Assembly (NCBI RefSeq): GCF_002803085.1
Contig: NZ_NNBJ01000006.1
Coordinates: 124,001-188,000 of the forward strand
DNA length: 64,000 nt
Direction of reading: 5' to 3'
Source: Streptomyces sp. CB01201
GTDB lineage: Bacteria > Actinomycetota > Actinomycetes > Streptomycetales > Streptomycetaceae
The translations under genes and the position numbers were made by a program. Positions 17,620 to 25,792 of the stretch are shown piece after piece. The notes beneath the pieces are model-generated. The model had not been told where the DNA came from, did no database searches, and saw only the letters and a list, made by a program, of their open reading frames with translations. Each line of letters starts with the position of its first letter. The first letter of the stretch is position 1.

Positions 17620-18872
17620 CCCACGAGCGCGTCGGGCTTGCCCTTGCTGCGCGGTCGGTCGTCGACCATCTTGCCCCACACGATCAGACGGTAGGTACTC
17701 GTGAATTCCGGCGTGCACGTCGTCAGCGTCAGATAGCGGCCGGGCTTGGTGAATCCGGATCCCACCGGGATCGGCTTGAGCACCGAGACGTTCGACGGCG
17801 GGGTCTGCGGCAGCTCGCTGGTGATCTCGTACGTGTAGTACGCCTCCTGCGTCTCCACGACCACCTTGTCGCCCGCCTTCAGGCGGTTGATGTAGCGGAA
17901 CGGCTCGCCGTGGGTGTTGCGGTGGGCGGCGACCGCGAAGTTGCCCGTGGGGTCCGACGGCATCGCCGTCTTCAGACCGCCCTCGTCGTAGTGGCCGATC
18001 ATGCCCTTGTCGAGCACCTTGGCCTTGCTGGTGCCCTGCGCGACGGGGGCGACGATGTCGAGCTTGGGGATGTGCATGATGGCGAAGCCCTGGCCCGGCG
18101 CGAACGTCCCGGGCTTGCGGCCGTCCGCCCAGTCCTGCGTGATCTTCTTGGTGGCGCTGCCGGCTTCCTGGTGGGCGCGGACGTTCGTCCACCACAGCTG
18201 GTACGTCACGAACAGGAGCATCACCACGCCGAGCGTGATGAAGGCCTCGCCCAGGACCCGGCTGGCGATCACCGCCGGGCTGTCCTTGCGCGCCTTGGCC
18301 GCGCGGCGCGCCTCGGCCCGGGTGAGCCGGCGGCCGTCCGGCCCGGTGGCGGGAGCGGCAGCGGGAGCGGGAGCGGGCGCCGCGCGCCCCTTGCCCTTGG
18401 CGGCCTTGCGCCGCTCGGCCCGCCCGCCGGTGGCCGGCGGAACGACCACGGCCGGCATGGCCCTCGTGGACGCCGGGTCGGCCGTGGAATCCCCGGCCGC
18501 TGTCGGCTCGGCGACGGATATGGGCTCGGAGATCGGTGCCGGTATCGGTGCCGGTGCCGGTATCGGTGCCGTGGTGGACGGATCGGCCGTCGTGACCGGT
18601 CCGGACATCGGCTCGGGCATCGGCTCGTGCGCGGGGTACCAGTCCTGCTGATAGGGCGGGGGGACCGGCTCGTACCACTCCTGGGGCGCGGCCACGGGCT
18701 CGGGCGCCCCCATGGGCCCCGGCGGGTAGACCGGCCCGGATGCGGGCTCCTGTACGGGGGCTGACGCCTCGGGCGCCGGGTTGTCGGAGCGGAACCAGGG
18801 CGACTCGTGGCCGCCCTGCGGCAGGGGGTCCGTCAGCGGGTCGTACTCGTGCTCCGGGCGCGCCGAAGTCAC
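17616..18872 (-). CDS. Class E sortase with long Pro-rich cytoplasmic N-terminus, 418 aa
   Basis: GTG at 18872 overlaps the upstream amidotransferase stop (GTGA). The first about 190 residues are Pro/Glu/Ser-rich and acidic, followed by basic (R/K/A) segments; a membrane helix near 208-232 (VLGEAFITLGVVMLLFVTYQ) precedes the sortase domain. Catalytic residues in VAAHRNTHG, LTLTTCTPEF and STYRLIVWGK. The long disordered cytoplasmic arm is much longer than in its neighbour sortases and may carry protein contacts or phosphorylation sites, which is inference. The two tandem sortases are translationally coupled. Confidence 0.88.
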   Translation of the reverse strand: MTSARPEHEYDPLTDPLPQGGHESPWFRSDNPAPEASAPVQEPASGPVYPPGPMGAPEPVAAPQEWYEPVPPPYQQDWYPAHEPMPEPMSGPVTTADPSTTAPIPAPAPIPAPISEPISVAEPTAAGDSTADPASTRAMPAVVVPPATGGRAERRKAAKGKGRAAPAPAPAAAPATGPDGRRLTRAEARRAAKARKDSPAVIASRVLGEAFITLGVVMLLFVTYQLWWTNVRAHQEAGSATKKITQDWADGRKPGTFAPGQGFAIMHIPKLDIVAPVAQGTSKAKVLDKGMIGHYDEGGLKTAMPSDPTGNFAVAAHRNTHGEPFRYINRLKAGDKVVVETQEAYYTYEITSELPQTPPSNVSVLKPIPVGSGFTKPGRYLTLTTCTPEFTSTYRLIVWGKMVDDRPRSKGKPDALVG

Positions 18873-19507
18873 GCCGCGGCCTTGCCCACCACCGGCGCGA
18901 GCCCCGCCGAGCGCCCGACGGCCCCCGCGTCCCCGCATCGCACCAGCCAGTTGGCCAGCATCCGGTGGCCGTGCTCGGTCAGCACCGACTCGGGGTGGAA
19001 CTGGACGCCTTCGACGGGCAGTTCACGGTGGCGCAGGCCCATGATGATGCCGTCCTCGGTGCGCGCGGTGACCTCAAGTTCGCCCGGCAGGGTGGCGGGC
19101 TCCGCGGCCAGCGAGTGGTAACGGGTCGCCGTGAACGGCGAGGGGAGCCCGGCGAAGACGCCGGCGCCCTCGTGCAGCACCGGGGAGGTCTTGCCGTGCA
19201 GCAGTTCGGGGGCCCGGCCCACGACACCGCCGTACGCGACCATCATCGACTGCATGCCGAGACAGACGCCGAAGACGGGGACGCCGGTCGCGGCGCAGCG
19301 GCGCACCATCTCGACGCAGACTCCGGCCTGTTCGGGCGAGCCGGGTCCGGGGGAGAGCAGGACGCCGTCGAAACCGTCCTGGGCGTGCCGGAGGGAGACC
19401 TCGTCGTTGCGGACGACCTCGCACTCGGCACCCAGCTGGTACAGGTACTGGACCAGGTTGAAGACGAAGCTGTCGTAGTTGTCGACTACGAGAATGCGCG
19501 CACTCAC
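18869..19507 (-). CDS. Glutamine amidotransferase, anthranilate/aminodeoxychorismate synthase component II
   Basis: 212 residues from GTG 19507. Class I glutaminase: ILVVDNYDSFVFNLVQYL, LLSPGPGSPEQAG, nucleophile in FGVCLGMQSMMVAYGG, and the His-Glu pair in GVQFHPESVL. It provides ammonia from glutamine to a chorismate-using subunit (TrpE or PabB), none of which is encoded nearby. It overlaps a 59-residue membrane protein gene upstream and a sortase gene downstream by 4 bases each. PabA versus TrpG cannot be settled from sequence alone. Confidence 0.88.
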   Translation of the reverse strand: MSARILVVDNYDSFVFNLVQYLYQLGAECEVVRNDEVSLRHAQDGFDGVLLSPGPGSPEQAGVCVEMVRRCAATGVPVFGVCLGMQSMMVAYGGVVGRAPELLHGKTSPVLHEGAGVFAGLPSPFTATRYHSLAAEPATLPGELEVTARTEDGIIMGLRHRELPVEGVQFHPESVLTEHGHRMLANWLVRCGDAGAVGRSAGLAPVVGKAAA

Positions 19508-19683
19508 CGGACTGCCGTCCCCATCCCCTGGTCCACCGTCACGTCGTTGAACGGGAGCAGCGGCTCCGCCCACGGGAAGACGTACTGGAAGAGCACGTAG
19601 ACGATCACGAGCACCATCGCGAGCGAGATGAACGCCCGCAGCCACGCGTTGCCCGGCAGATGCCGCCAGATCCAGCCGTACAT
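19504..19683 (-). CDS. Small membrane protein, 59 aa
   Basis: ATG complement of 19681-19683, stop overlapping the GTG of the amidotransferase gene (GTGA at 19504-19507). The product begins MYGWIWRHLPGNAWLRAF, then has one hydrophobic helix (about 18-38, ISLAMVLVIVYVLFQYVF) and a short acidic tail ending GMGTAVR. Translational coupling to a conserved gene and clean codon use support it as real. No function known to me; likely part of the sortase operon. Confidence 0.75.
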   Translation of the reverse strand: MYGWIWRHLPGNAWLRAFISLAMVLVIVYVLFQYVFPWAEPLLPFNDVTVDQGMGTAVR

Positions 19684-19726
19684 GCTGTCCCCGCTGTCCC
19701 TTCCGACGATCGTTACGGCACCAGAC

Positions 19727-19917
19727 TAGGGCCTGTCCGGCGGATCTGGTCGCCGTCGAGCGACCTCGGCTTTGCGGTGCTGGTGAGCGGGGGCCTGGTG
19801 CGTCCAGCTGCAAGGCGGAGGAGGGCGACGACGCGGAGCGTCGGCAACCGACGACAACGCCGCAGATGGGCGTGCCAGGCCCCCGCGTCCCAGACAAGAT
19901 CCGCCGGACAGGCCCTA
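19727..19917. repeat. 191-bp MITE-like repeat with perfect 20-bp terminal inverted repeats
   Basis: The left end 19727-19746 reads TAGGGCCTGTCCGGCGGATC and the right end 19898-19917 is its exact reverse complement. The interior has no gene. Ends of TAGG/CCTA suggest TA target preference as in IS630-type elements, which is inference. A shortened relative lies at 25132-25198 in the opposite orientation. It sits between two minus-strand envelope genes. Confidence 0.8.
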
Positions 19918-19940
19918 AGGGGCCGGGGTCAGGTGTGGGG

Positions 19941-20654
19941 TCAGCCGTCCAAAGCTGTGGGTTTGCCCTGTGCCACGGGCTGCGTGGAGTCGAGGTGGCC
20001 CCAGACAATCAGACGGTGGCTGCTGCCCCATTCCGGGTCGCAGGTGGTGAGCGTCAGATAGCGGCCCGGCGAGCGGAACGGGGACTCGGTGGGGACGGGG
20101 TCGATGACGCCGACATCGCTGGGCACGGTCCGGAAGGGCAAGGCGTCGAGGCGGTAGGTGTACCAGGTCGTGTCGTCGCGCAGCACCACCGCGTCGCCGG
20201 GGCGCAGTTCGGGGAAGTCCTTGAACGGGTCGCCGTAGGTGCGCCGGTGGCCGGCGACGGAGAAGTTGCCCGGCTGCCCGAGCCGGGTCGTGTTGTCGTA
20301 GTGGCCGAGGCCCTTCTGGAGGTCCTTGACGGCGGTGCCTTCGAGGACCGGCTTGTGCCAGTCCTTGCCGAGCCGGGGGATGTACATGACGGCGAACGAG
20401 CGGCCCTCGGTGTACGCGGCCGGTACCGGGGCCGGCCGGGGCGCGGGCTGCTGGGACGCGGTCGGCCGGGGCGGGGCCGAGCTGGGTGCGGGGCTCTGGG
20501 CCCACTGCTGCTCAAGGCCCGATATCTGGTCGCTCGCGGCGTTGTCCGCCTTCACTCCGGTCCAGTACAGGAGGTACACGACGAACAGGACGATCAGGGT
20601 GCCCACGGTGAGGCACAGTTCGCTGAAGGACCTGACGAGGATCCGCACGGACAT
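19941..20654 (-). CDS. Third class E sortase, 237 aa
   Basis: Short N-terminus then a membrane helix (about 10-30, FSELCLTVGTLIVLFVVYLL), a Pro/Ala-rich spacer at 52-80, then the sortase barrel. Active-site context: FSVAGHRRTYG, LTLTTCDPEW and HRLIVWGHL. The Cys is followed by Asp-Pro rather than Thr-Pro as in the two other copies. It is separated from them by the repeat element and a 59-aa membrane protein gene. DUF881 lies 24 bases upstream, so the two are probably co-transcribed. Confidence 0.88.
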   Translation of the reverse strand: MSVRILVRSFSELCLTVGTLIVLFVVYLLYWTGVKADNAASDQISGLEQQWAQSPAPSSAPPRPTASQQPAPRPAPVPAAYTEGRSFAVMYIPRLGKDWHKPVLEGTAVKDLQKGLGHYDNTTRLGQPGNFSVAGHRRTYGDPFKDFPELRPGDAVVLRDDTTWYTYRLDALPFRTVPSDVGVIDPVPTESPFRSPGRYLTLTTCDPEWGSSHRLIVWGHLDSTQPVAQGKPTALDG

Positions 20655-20678
20655 CGGCGGTGGCCCCCTTCCGCGCCG

Positions 20679-21458
20679 CTACCGCACCGGTTTCGCGTAG
20701 TGGAGATCCACTGTGCCCGAGTAGGCGTCGAGAGTCATCGTCTTGCGCTCGTCGACTTTCCAGCCGAGCCCGTAGGCCTTCACGTACAGCTGGTAGTTCT
20801 GGATCGCCTTGGAGGCGCCGAGCGCCCCGCGCAGCTTCCCGGTGTCCCCCACGGCCGTGATCTTGTACGGGGGCGAGTAGACGCGGCCCTGGAGGATCAG
20901 AGTGTTGCCGACGCAGCGCACCGCGCTGGTGGAGATCAGCCGCTGGTCCATCACCTGGATGCCCTGGGCCCCGCCCTGCCACAGCGCGTTGACCACCGCC
21001 TGGAGGTCCTGCTGGTGGATGACGAGGTCGTTGGCCTGCGGCGGGGGATAACCGGGGGCGGCGGTGGCGTTGGGCGGGGCGTCGTTGAGCGTGACGGTGA
21101 GGCCCTTGCCGGAGACCGGCGCGGTGCCCGAGGCGTCCTTGAGGCCGTTGAGGAGCTGGTCCTGGGCCTTGGTGGAGCCGTCGTCGCGCTGGGCCAGCGC
21201 GTCCACGTCGCCGCGCAGGGCCGCGGCGGCGTCGCCGAGCTCCTTGTTCTTGTGGTCGCGCTGCTTGATCAGGTCCGACAGCTTCAGGAGCGAGGCGTCG
21301 GTGCGGATGTTGGTGCCCTTGGCCGTGTTGAAACTCGTGACGAAGATGAGTCCGGCCAGAGCGAACACGGCGGCGGACAATAGACGTACGGGACGACCGC
21401 GCAGGCGTCGCCGGGGCTGTTCGGGGACCCCGTCGGGGGAGTCGGCAGAATTGCTCAA
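20679..21458 (-). CDS. DUF881 family membrane-anchored protein
   Basis: 259 residues. The start is TTG complement of 21456-21458 with AAGGAGATAAGGG upstream on the minus strand, which fits better than any internal ATG. N-terminal membrane helix about 24-42, coiled-coil-like segment about 50-100 ([19 protein letters not shown]), then the DUF881 fold with [27 protein letters not shown] and [14 protein letters not shown]881 proteins sit near the actinobacterial division cluster; the molecular role is unknown. It is divergent from crgA. Confidence 0.88.
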   Translation of the reverse strand: MSNSADSPDGVPEQPRRRLRGRPVRLLSAAVFALAGLIFVTSFNTAKGTNIRTDASLLKLSDLIKQRDHKNKELGDAAAALRGDVDALAQRDDGSTKAQDQLLNGLKDASGTAPVSGKGLTVTLNDAPPNATAAPGYPPPQANDLVIHQQDLQAVVNALWQGGAQGIQVMDQRLISTSAVRCVGNTLILQGRVYSPPYKITAVGDTGKLRGALGASKAIQNYQLYVKAYGLGWKVDERKTMTLDAYSGTVDLHYAKPVR

Positions 21459-21595
21459 CGTACCCTTATCTCCTTCGGCGCCACGGAAGCACTACGCTAA
21501 CGGACGCTTGGGGGAGCATTCCCCCGCAGTTCCGTCCCCCGGCGCCGCCACAGTTCCCTGCGCGGTCACGCAGCGCATCGACAGGAGAGTTCCTC

Positions 21596-21850
21596 GTGCC
21601 GAAGTCACGTATCCGCAAGAAGGCCGATTTCACGCCGCCGCCCGCCAAGCAGGCGACCGCCATCAAACTGGGCAGTCGCGGCTGGGTGGCCCCGGTGATG
21701 CTGGCGTTCTTCCTCATCGGGCTGGCCTGGATCGTCCTCTTCTATGTGACCGAGGGCGATATGCCGCTCAAGGCGCTCGGAAACTGGAACATCGTCGTCG
21801 GCTTCGGCTTCATCGCGGGCGGCTTCGGCGTCTCCACGCAGTGGAAGTAG
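21596..21850 (+). CDS. crgA: CrgA cell division inhibitor/regulator
   Basis: 84 residues from GTG 21596 with AGGAGA seven bases upstream. Basic N-terminus ([16 protein letters not shown]) and two membrane helices (about 30-52 and 62-80), ending FGVSTQWK. CrgA coordinates FtsZ-ring assembly and recruits PBPs in actinobacteria. A DnaA-box cluster starts 48 bases after its stop. Confidence 0.95.
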   Translation: MPKSRIRKKADFTPPPAKQATAIKLGSRGWVAPVMLAFFLIGLAWIVLFYVTEGDMPLKALGNWNIVVGFGFIAGGFGVSTQWK

Positions 21851-21898
21851 CCCGCTGACCACAGCGCAATCCGGGGCGGACGCAAGCTCTGCCCCTAG

Positions 21899-22099
21899 TT
21901 ATCCACAGCGCTATCCACGGGGAGTGGATAACTCAGACCATCTGTGGATAACTTCCGGGATGTTGACGCCGGTGTGACTGGTTCCACCGGCTCCCACAGC
22001 ACTTGTGCCCCTCGCCCCGCCTGGAAAGCACCAGGTCAGGGGCGAGGGGCACGGTCATCCCCCACCCGGTGCACAACTCCGGCCACCCTCTGTGGACAA
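21899..22099. promoter_or_regulatory. Cluster of five DnaA boxes downstream of crgA
   Basis: Boxes seen: TTATCCACA at 21899-21907 (+), CTATCCACG at 21911-21919 (+, weaker), AGTGGATAA at 21923-21931 (minus, one mismatch), TGTGGATAA at 21943-21951 (minus, perfect), and TGTGGACAA at 22091-22099 (minus; TTGTCCACA, the preferred Streptomyces form). Four lie within 53 bases. Streptomyces coelicolor has DnaA-box clusters outside oriC that titrate DnaA; this is probably one of that kind. Confidence 0.85.
22005..22052. terminator. Long two-part hairpin between crgA and rhomboid gene
   Basis: Perfect 14-bp arms (22005-22018, 22039-22052) enclose a second 5-bp stem CCTGG/CCAGG. It lies between convergent genes and inside the DnaA-box region; a bidirectional terminator is the simplest reading. 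Confidence 0.7.
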
Positions 22100-22153
22100 C
22101 TCTGGGGAAAGCTCGTACCGGCTGTGGCCGTATCCGCGTGCCCGGGCCTGTGG

Positions 22154-23041
22154 TCAGGTGAGCTGTGCCGTACGGATCAGCACGAGCACGACCGAGACCG
22201 CGAGCACCAGCGCACAGCTGCCCCACTGCACGAGCGAGCGCCGCTCGGCCGGGGCGTGCACCATGCCGATGCCGAGCAGAACGCCCGCGACCAGGCCGCC
22301 CACATGCGCCTGCCAGGCGATCCCCGACCACGCGAACGTGAAGATCAGGTTGACCACGAGCAGCCCGATGACCGGCCGCATGTCGTACTTCATCCGCCGC
22401 ATCAGCACCGCGGTGGCACCGAACAGGCCGAAGATCGCGCCGGAGGCGCCGAGCGAGGACTGGTCGGGAGCAGCCAGCAGATAGGTCAGTGCGCTGCCCG
22501 CCAGGCCCGACACGAAGTACAGCGCCAGGTAGCGCGCCCGGCCGAGCGCGGCTTCCAGGGGACCGCCGATCCACCACAGGCTGAGCATGTTGAAGCCGAT
22601 GTGGGCGAAGCCGTCGTGCAGGAACATCGAGGTCAGCAGGCGGTACCACTGCCCCTCGGCGACGCCCAGCGCACCCGGGACGTGTCCGGGCCACTGGCCC
22701 ACCAGGACGAAGTCGGAGGTGAACCGGACCCCGACCACCAGCTTCACCACGAACAGCGCGATGTTGATCCCGATGAGGAGCTTGGTGAAAAGCTGGGGAT
22801 CGCCCTTGGCCAGGACCCCACCCGCCACCGTGCGCGGCTGGTTGGCCGTCGGGGCGTGGCCGGTGCCGGAACCGGAGCGTACGCACTCGGGGCACTGGAA
22901 GCCCACCGAGGCGCTGATCATGCACTCCGGGCAGATCGGGCGCTCGCAGCGGGTGCAGCGGATGGCCGTCGGCACCCCGGGATGGCGGTAGCAGCTGGGC
23001 GGCCCGGTCTGCCGCGCCTGGTCCTGGTGGTCCTCGTTCAT
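22154..23041 (-). CDS. Rhomboid family intramembrane serine protease
   Basis: 295 residues. The N-terminal zinc finger has paired Cys/His residues (CYRHPG, CTRCERPICPECM, FQCPEC) of B-box type. Rhomboid core of six to seven helices: MFLHDGFAHIGFNMLSLW, catalytic serine in GASGAIFGLFG and catalytic histidine in WQAHVGGLVAG. It cleaves substrates within the membrane; targets unknown. It is followed 85 bases upstream by the cyclophilin gene with a terminator between. Confidence 0.92.
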   Translation of the reverse strand: MNEDHQDQARQTGPPSCYRHPGVPTAIRCTRCERPICPECMISASVGFQCPECVRSGSGTGHAPTANQPRTVAGGVLAKGDPQLFTKLLIGINIALFVVKLVVGVRFTSDFVLVGQWPGHVPGALGVAEGQWYRLLTSMFLHDGFAHIGFNMLSLWWIGGPLEAALGRARYLALYFVSGLAGSALTYLLAAPDQSSLGASGAIFGLFGATAVLMRRMKYDMRPVIGLLVVNLIFTFAWSGIAWQAHVGGLVAGVLLGIGMVHAPAERRSLVQWGSCALVLAVSVVLVLIRTAQLT

Positions 23042-23069
23042 CGGGCTCCCTCGTCCTCGTGCAGCAGCT

Positions 23070-23102
23070 CCGCCCCGCTCGTCATACGGACGAGCGGGGC
23101 GG
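23070..23102 (-). terminator. Terminator after the cyclophilin gene
   Basis: 14-bp perfect arms (23070-23083, 23089-23102), loop ATACG, located between the cyclophilin stop and the rhomboid start. Confidence 0.75.
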
Positions 23103-23126
23103 AAAGGTTCCCTGCGGAGCCGGAGA

Positions 23127-23660
23127 TCAGCCTTCGCGGGTCTCCACGACGACCGACTCGATGACCACGTCGTTGACCGGGCGGTCGGTGCGCGGGTTGG
23201 TGTCGGTGGCGACGATCGCGTCCACGACCTTGCGGCCGGCGTCGGTCGACACCTCGCCGAAGATGGTGTGCTTGCCGGTCAGCCAGGCGGTGGGCGACAC
23301 GGTGATGAAGAACTGCGAGCCGTTGGTGCCCGGGCCGGCGTTGGCCATGGCCAGCAGGTACGGCTTGGTGAAGGCCAGGTCGGGGTGGAACTCGTCGCCG
23401 AACTCGTAGCCCGGGCCGCCGGTGCCGTTGCCCAGGGGGTCGCCGCCCTGGATCATGAAGCCCTCGATGACGCGGTGGAAGACGGTGCCGTCGTACAGCC
23501 GGTCGCTGGTCTTCTGGCCGGTCGCCGGGTTCACCCACTCGCGCTCGCCCTGGGCGAGCTCGACGAAGTTCTTGACGGTCTTGGGTGCGTGGTTCGGCAG
23601 GAGCCGAATCTCGATGTCGCCCTGATTGGTCTTCAGGGTGGCGTAAAGCTGCTCGGCCAC
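23127..23660 (-). CDS. Cyclophilin-type peptidyl-prolyl cis-trans isomerase
   Basis: 177 residues from GTG 23660 (GAGGAAAGG upstream); longer readings add non-conserved sequence. Cyclophilin signatures: APKTVKNFVELA, DGTVFHRVIEGFMIQGGDP, GPGTNGSQFFIT and KHTIFGEV. Catalyses proline isomerisation during folding; there is no signal peptide, so cytoplasmic. In S. coelicolor and relatives this gene sits next to the rhomboid gene near oriC. Confidence 0.93.
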   Translation of the reverse strand: MAEQLYATLKTNQGDIEIRLLPNHAPKTVKNFVELAQGEREWVNPATGQKTSDRLYDGTVFHRVIEGFMIQGGDPLGNGTGGPGYEFGDEFHPDLAFTKPYLLAMANAGPGTNGSQFFITVSPTAWLTGKHTIFGEVSTDAGRKVVDAIVATDTNPRTDRPVNDVVIESVVVETREG

Positions 23661-23967
23661 GATCTGCCTTTCCTCAAAGGTCTGTACTGACGTCCCCCCG
23701 ATCCTCGCACGGACCGCGGCGCCGGAGGGAAACCGCCCGGTTACCGACAGATACCCGCCGAACGCTGCCGTACCGCCCCCAACCGTGGCATTGTCGTCCG
23801 CGAGCTCCCGCCCCGGCGGTGCGCCCCGCACCGCTTCCCCAATTGCTCCAAAGATGCGACGCCCACCCGGATGCCTTTCCGCACATGCCGGGTACTCGCA
23901 GAACAGGCATGATTTCGAGATGGGTGGAAAGGCGACATACCGAACCGCCACCAAGGAGGAGGATCAC

Positions 23968-24678
23968 GTGACCCGCATGGAGAGCGTGCGCGCCGCAACC
24001 GGAACGGCGAAGGAGAGCGTGCTGCACGCCGCGGAAGTGGTGGCGCCCTACGCCGACTCGGCCAAGCAGCAGGCCGCACAGTATGCCCAGCACTACGCCC
24101 AGGAGGCACGCGTACGCGTGGCCCCGAAGGTGTCCAAGGCGGCAGCCCAGGCCCGAAGCCAGGCCCGGAACCAGTACGACGCCCATGTGGCGCCGCGCGT
24201 CCCGCCGAAGGTGGACGAGGTGGCCCACCAGGCGGCGAAGCACTCGCGCCGGGCCGCCCGGCAGGCCGCGGACTACGCCGCCCCGCGCGTGGAGCAGGCG
24301 GTCGCCGCCGCGCAGCCGCTGCGCGAGGAGGCCATGGCGCGCTCCGCCGCGGCGCTCGCGGCGCTGCGCGGCCAGGTGACGACGAAGGAGATCGAGAAGC
24401 TGGCGCGCAAGCACCGGCGCCGGGCCAAGGCGGCCCGGGCCGGCAAGGGCTTCCTGATCCTCGGCGTCGTCGCGGGCGGGGCGTTCGCCGCATGGCGGTG
24501 GTGGGACAAGCAGGCCAACCCGGACTGGCTGGTCGAGCCGCCCGAGGCGACCGAGGTCGTCGACCGTCCCCCGCTCAGCTCGGTGGACGGCAGCGCCGAG
24601 GCCCTCGACCCCGAGGTCCAGGCCAAGCAGGCCGAAGCGGAGGCGGAGGCCGCGGACAACGAGAAGAAGCAGCACTGA
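23968..24678 (+). CDS. DUF5324-type Ala-rich membrane-associated protein
   Basis: 236 residues from GTG 23968 with AAGGAGGAGG, one of the strongest ribosome sites in the window. Residues 1-140 are Ala/Gln/Arg-rich amphipathic helix with repeated AAxxAR patterns, likely coiled coil. One helix near 156-172 (GFLILGVVAGGAFAAWRWW) could span or lie in the membrane, followed by an acidic tail ending EKKQH. Conserved in streptomycetes near this locus; function unknown. The family name is from memory of the pattern. Confidence 0.8.
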   Translation: MTRMESVRAATGTAKESVLHAAEVVAPYADSAKQQAAQYAQHYAQEARVRVAPKVSKAAAQARSQARNQYDAHVAPRVPPKVDEVAHQAAKHSRRAARQAADYAAPRVEQAVAAAQPLREEAMARSAAALAALRGQVTTKEIEKLARKHRRRAKAARAGKGFLILGVVAGGAFAAWRWWDKQANPDWLVEPPEATEVVDRPPLSSVDGSAEALDPEVQAKQAEAEAEAADNEKKQH

Positions 24679-24702
24679 CGGGACGGCTCGGCTCCGCCCC
24701 GT

Positions 24703-24742
24703 CCGGACGCCCGGCGACCCCCTGAGGCCGCCGGGCGTCCGG
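24703..24742. terminator. Terminator hairpin
   Basis: Perfect 14-bp arms (24703-24716, 24729-24742) between convergent genes. Confidence 0.8.
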
Positions 24743-24810
24743 CTGTTCGGGTCCCCGGGTACCGCGCGGGCCGGGCTCCCGCCCGGCGGCACGAGCACCG
24801 GAACGGCTCG

Positions 24811-25032
24811 TCAGCCGCGTCGCCGCCCGGCCCGGACGAGGCACCACGCCCCGCCGCCGAGGAACACGAACGTCACACCACGCACCAGCAGACCGGCCAT
24901 CATGCCGGACTCCTCGGGTAGCCCGGCGGCCCGCGCCTGCGTGCGCCAGATGACAACGCCGCCCAGAACGATCAGGGCGAACCCAGCGGCTCCCCAGCCC
25001 ACCCGCGCCCTCACCGGACGTTCCTTCGTCAT
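24811..25032 (-). CDS. Small two-helix membrane protein, 73 aa
   Basis: ATG complement of 25030-25032 with GGGGGGAG upstream. Basic start MTKERPVRARVGW, helix about 14-30 (AAGFALIVLGGVVIWR), second helix about 47-65 (GLLVRGVTFVFLGGGAWCL), basic C-terminus GRRRG. No family I recognise. Confidence 0.65.
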   Translation of the reverse strand: MTKERPVRARVGWGAAGFALIVLGGVVIWRTQARAAGLPEESGMMAGLLVRGVTFVFLGGGAWCLVRAGRRRG

Positions 25033-25131
25033 ACCCAACTCCCCCCGCTGTGGCGGCTTTCCCGCCCCTCGGCACCTCACCGGGCCGACCACGGTTCGGT
25101 GCGAGCGGGCCGCACCGGCGAACCAGGGGCC

Positions 25132-25198
25132 GGGCCCTGTCCGGCAGATCTTAGGCCGAGGCCGCTCGACGGCGACCGGATCCGCCGGACAGGCCCTA
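25132..25198. repeat. 67-bp short relative of the 19727-19917 repeat
   Basis: The right arm 25179-25198 is identical to the right terminal repeat of the long copy; the left arm 25132-25150 has a few changes. Read on the minus strand, the first about 45 bases match the left part of the long copy with few mismatches, including GGTCGCCGTCGAGCG, so this is an internally deleted copy. It can fold into a strong hairpin and probably terminates the ATP-grasp operon. Confidence 0.75.
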
Positions 25199-25792
25199 GA
25201 ACCGGCACACCAGCTGATGGGCGCTCGCCGCGAGGGAGGCCCGGATGCCGGCGCACACCAGCGGGATCGCCGCGAGGGTGTCGGGGGGAGCGGGGGTGAA
25301 CGGGCCGATGTGCGGCGGCTGTTCGGCGCCCGTGGCCCAGGGTTCGCGGGTCGCGGTCAGCAGGGCCCGCAGGGTGCCGGCCGGATAGGCGCGGGCCGGG
25401 GCCCGGTGGTGCCGGGGCAGCAGCCGGGGGCGGGCGAGCAGGCCGGGCGGGGGCACCGGGACCAGGAGGTCCCGGTCGCGCAGGCTCTGCTCCACGCGCA
25501 CCAGGGTCCGGGGCGCCAGACGCTCGACCCACTCCTGGGCCGCCCCGCCGCGCCGCCCCAGGACCAGGCGCCCCAGCACCTCGTCCTGGACGGGGTCGGC
25601 GACGCGGTCGAGGGAGAGCACCGTGAGGCCTTCGGGGCGCACGGCGATGCGGTGGGCCAGGGCGAGTTCGATCAGGACCGCGCCCGCCACGGCCCGGCCC
25701 AGCTCGATGTGCCATCCGGCCGTGCGGCCGTCGGTGACCCCCGCGACGTGCAGCAGGACCTCGTCCGCCAGCGAGACGGGTGGGGCACTCAC
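25196..25792 (-). CDS. GPP34 (GOLPH3/VPS74-like) family protein
   Basis: 198 residues from GTG 25792, overlapping the ferredoxin stop by 4 bases. The N-terminus SLADEVLLHVAGVTDGRTAG and the ALAGAVLIELALAHRI-like helix (GRAVAGAVLIELALAHRI) match GPP34, a phosphoinositide-binding fold in eukaryotes that is common but uncharacterised in Streptomyces. Its TAG stop (25196-25198) is formed by the terminal TA of the adjoining repeat, so the original C-terminus may have been altered. Whether it belongs to the pathway upstream or is a bystander is unclear. Confidence 0.75.
   Translation of the reverse strand: MSAPPVSLADEVLLHVAGVTDGRTAGWHIELGRAVAGAVLIELALAHRIAVRPEGLTVLSLDRVADPVQDEVLGRLVLGRRGGAAQEWVERLAPRTLVRVEQSLRDRDLLVPVPPPGLLARPRLLPRHHRAPARAYPAGTLRALLTATREPWATGAEQPPHIGPFTPAPPDTLAAIPLVCAGIRASLAASAHQLVCRF

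Noticed and set aside
16852..18678. 608-aa fused reading of two sortase regions
   Set aside because: The N-terminal part is an out-of-frame shadow of the 418-aa sortase; the real start is ATG 17619 with 4-base coupling.
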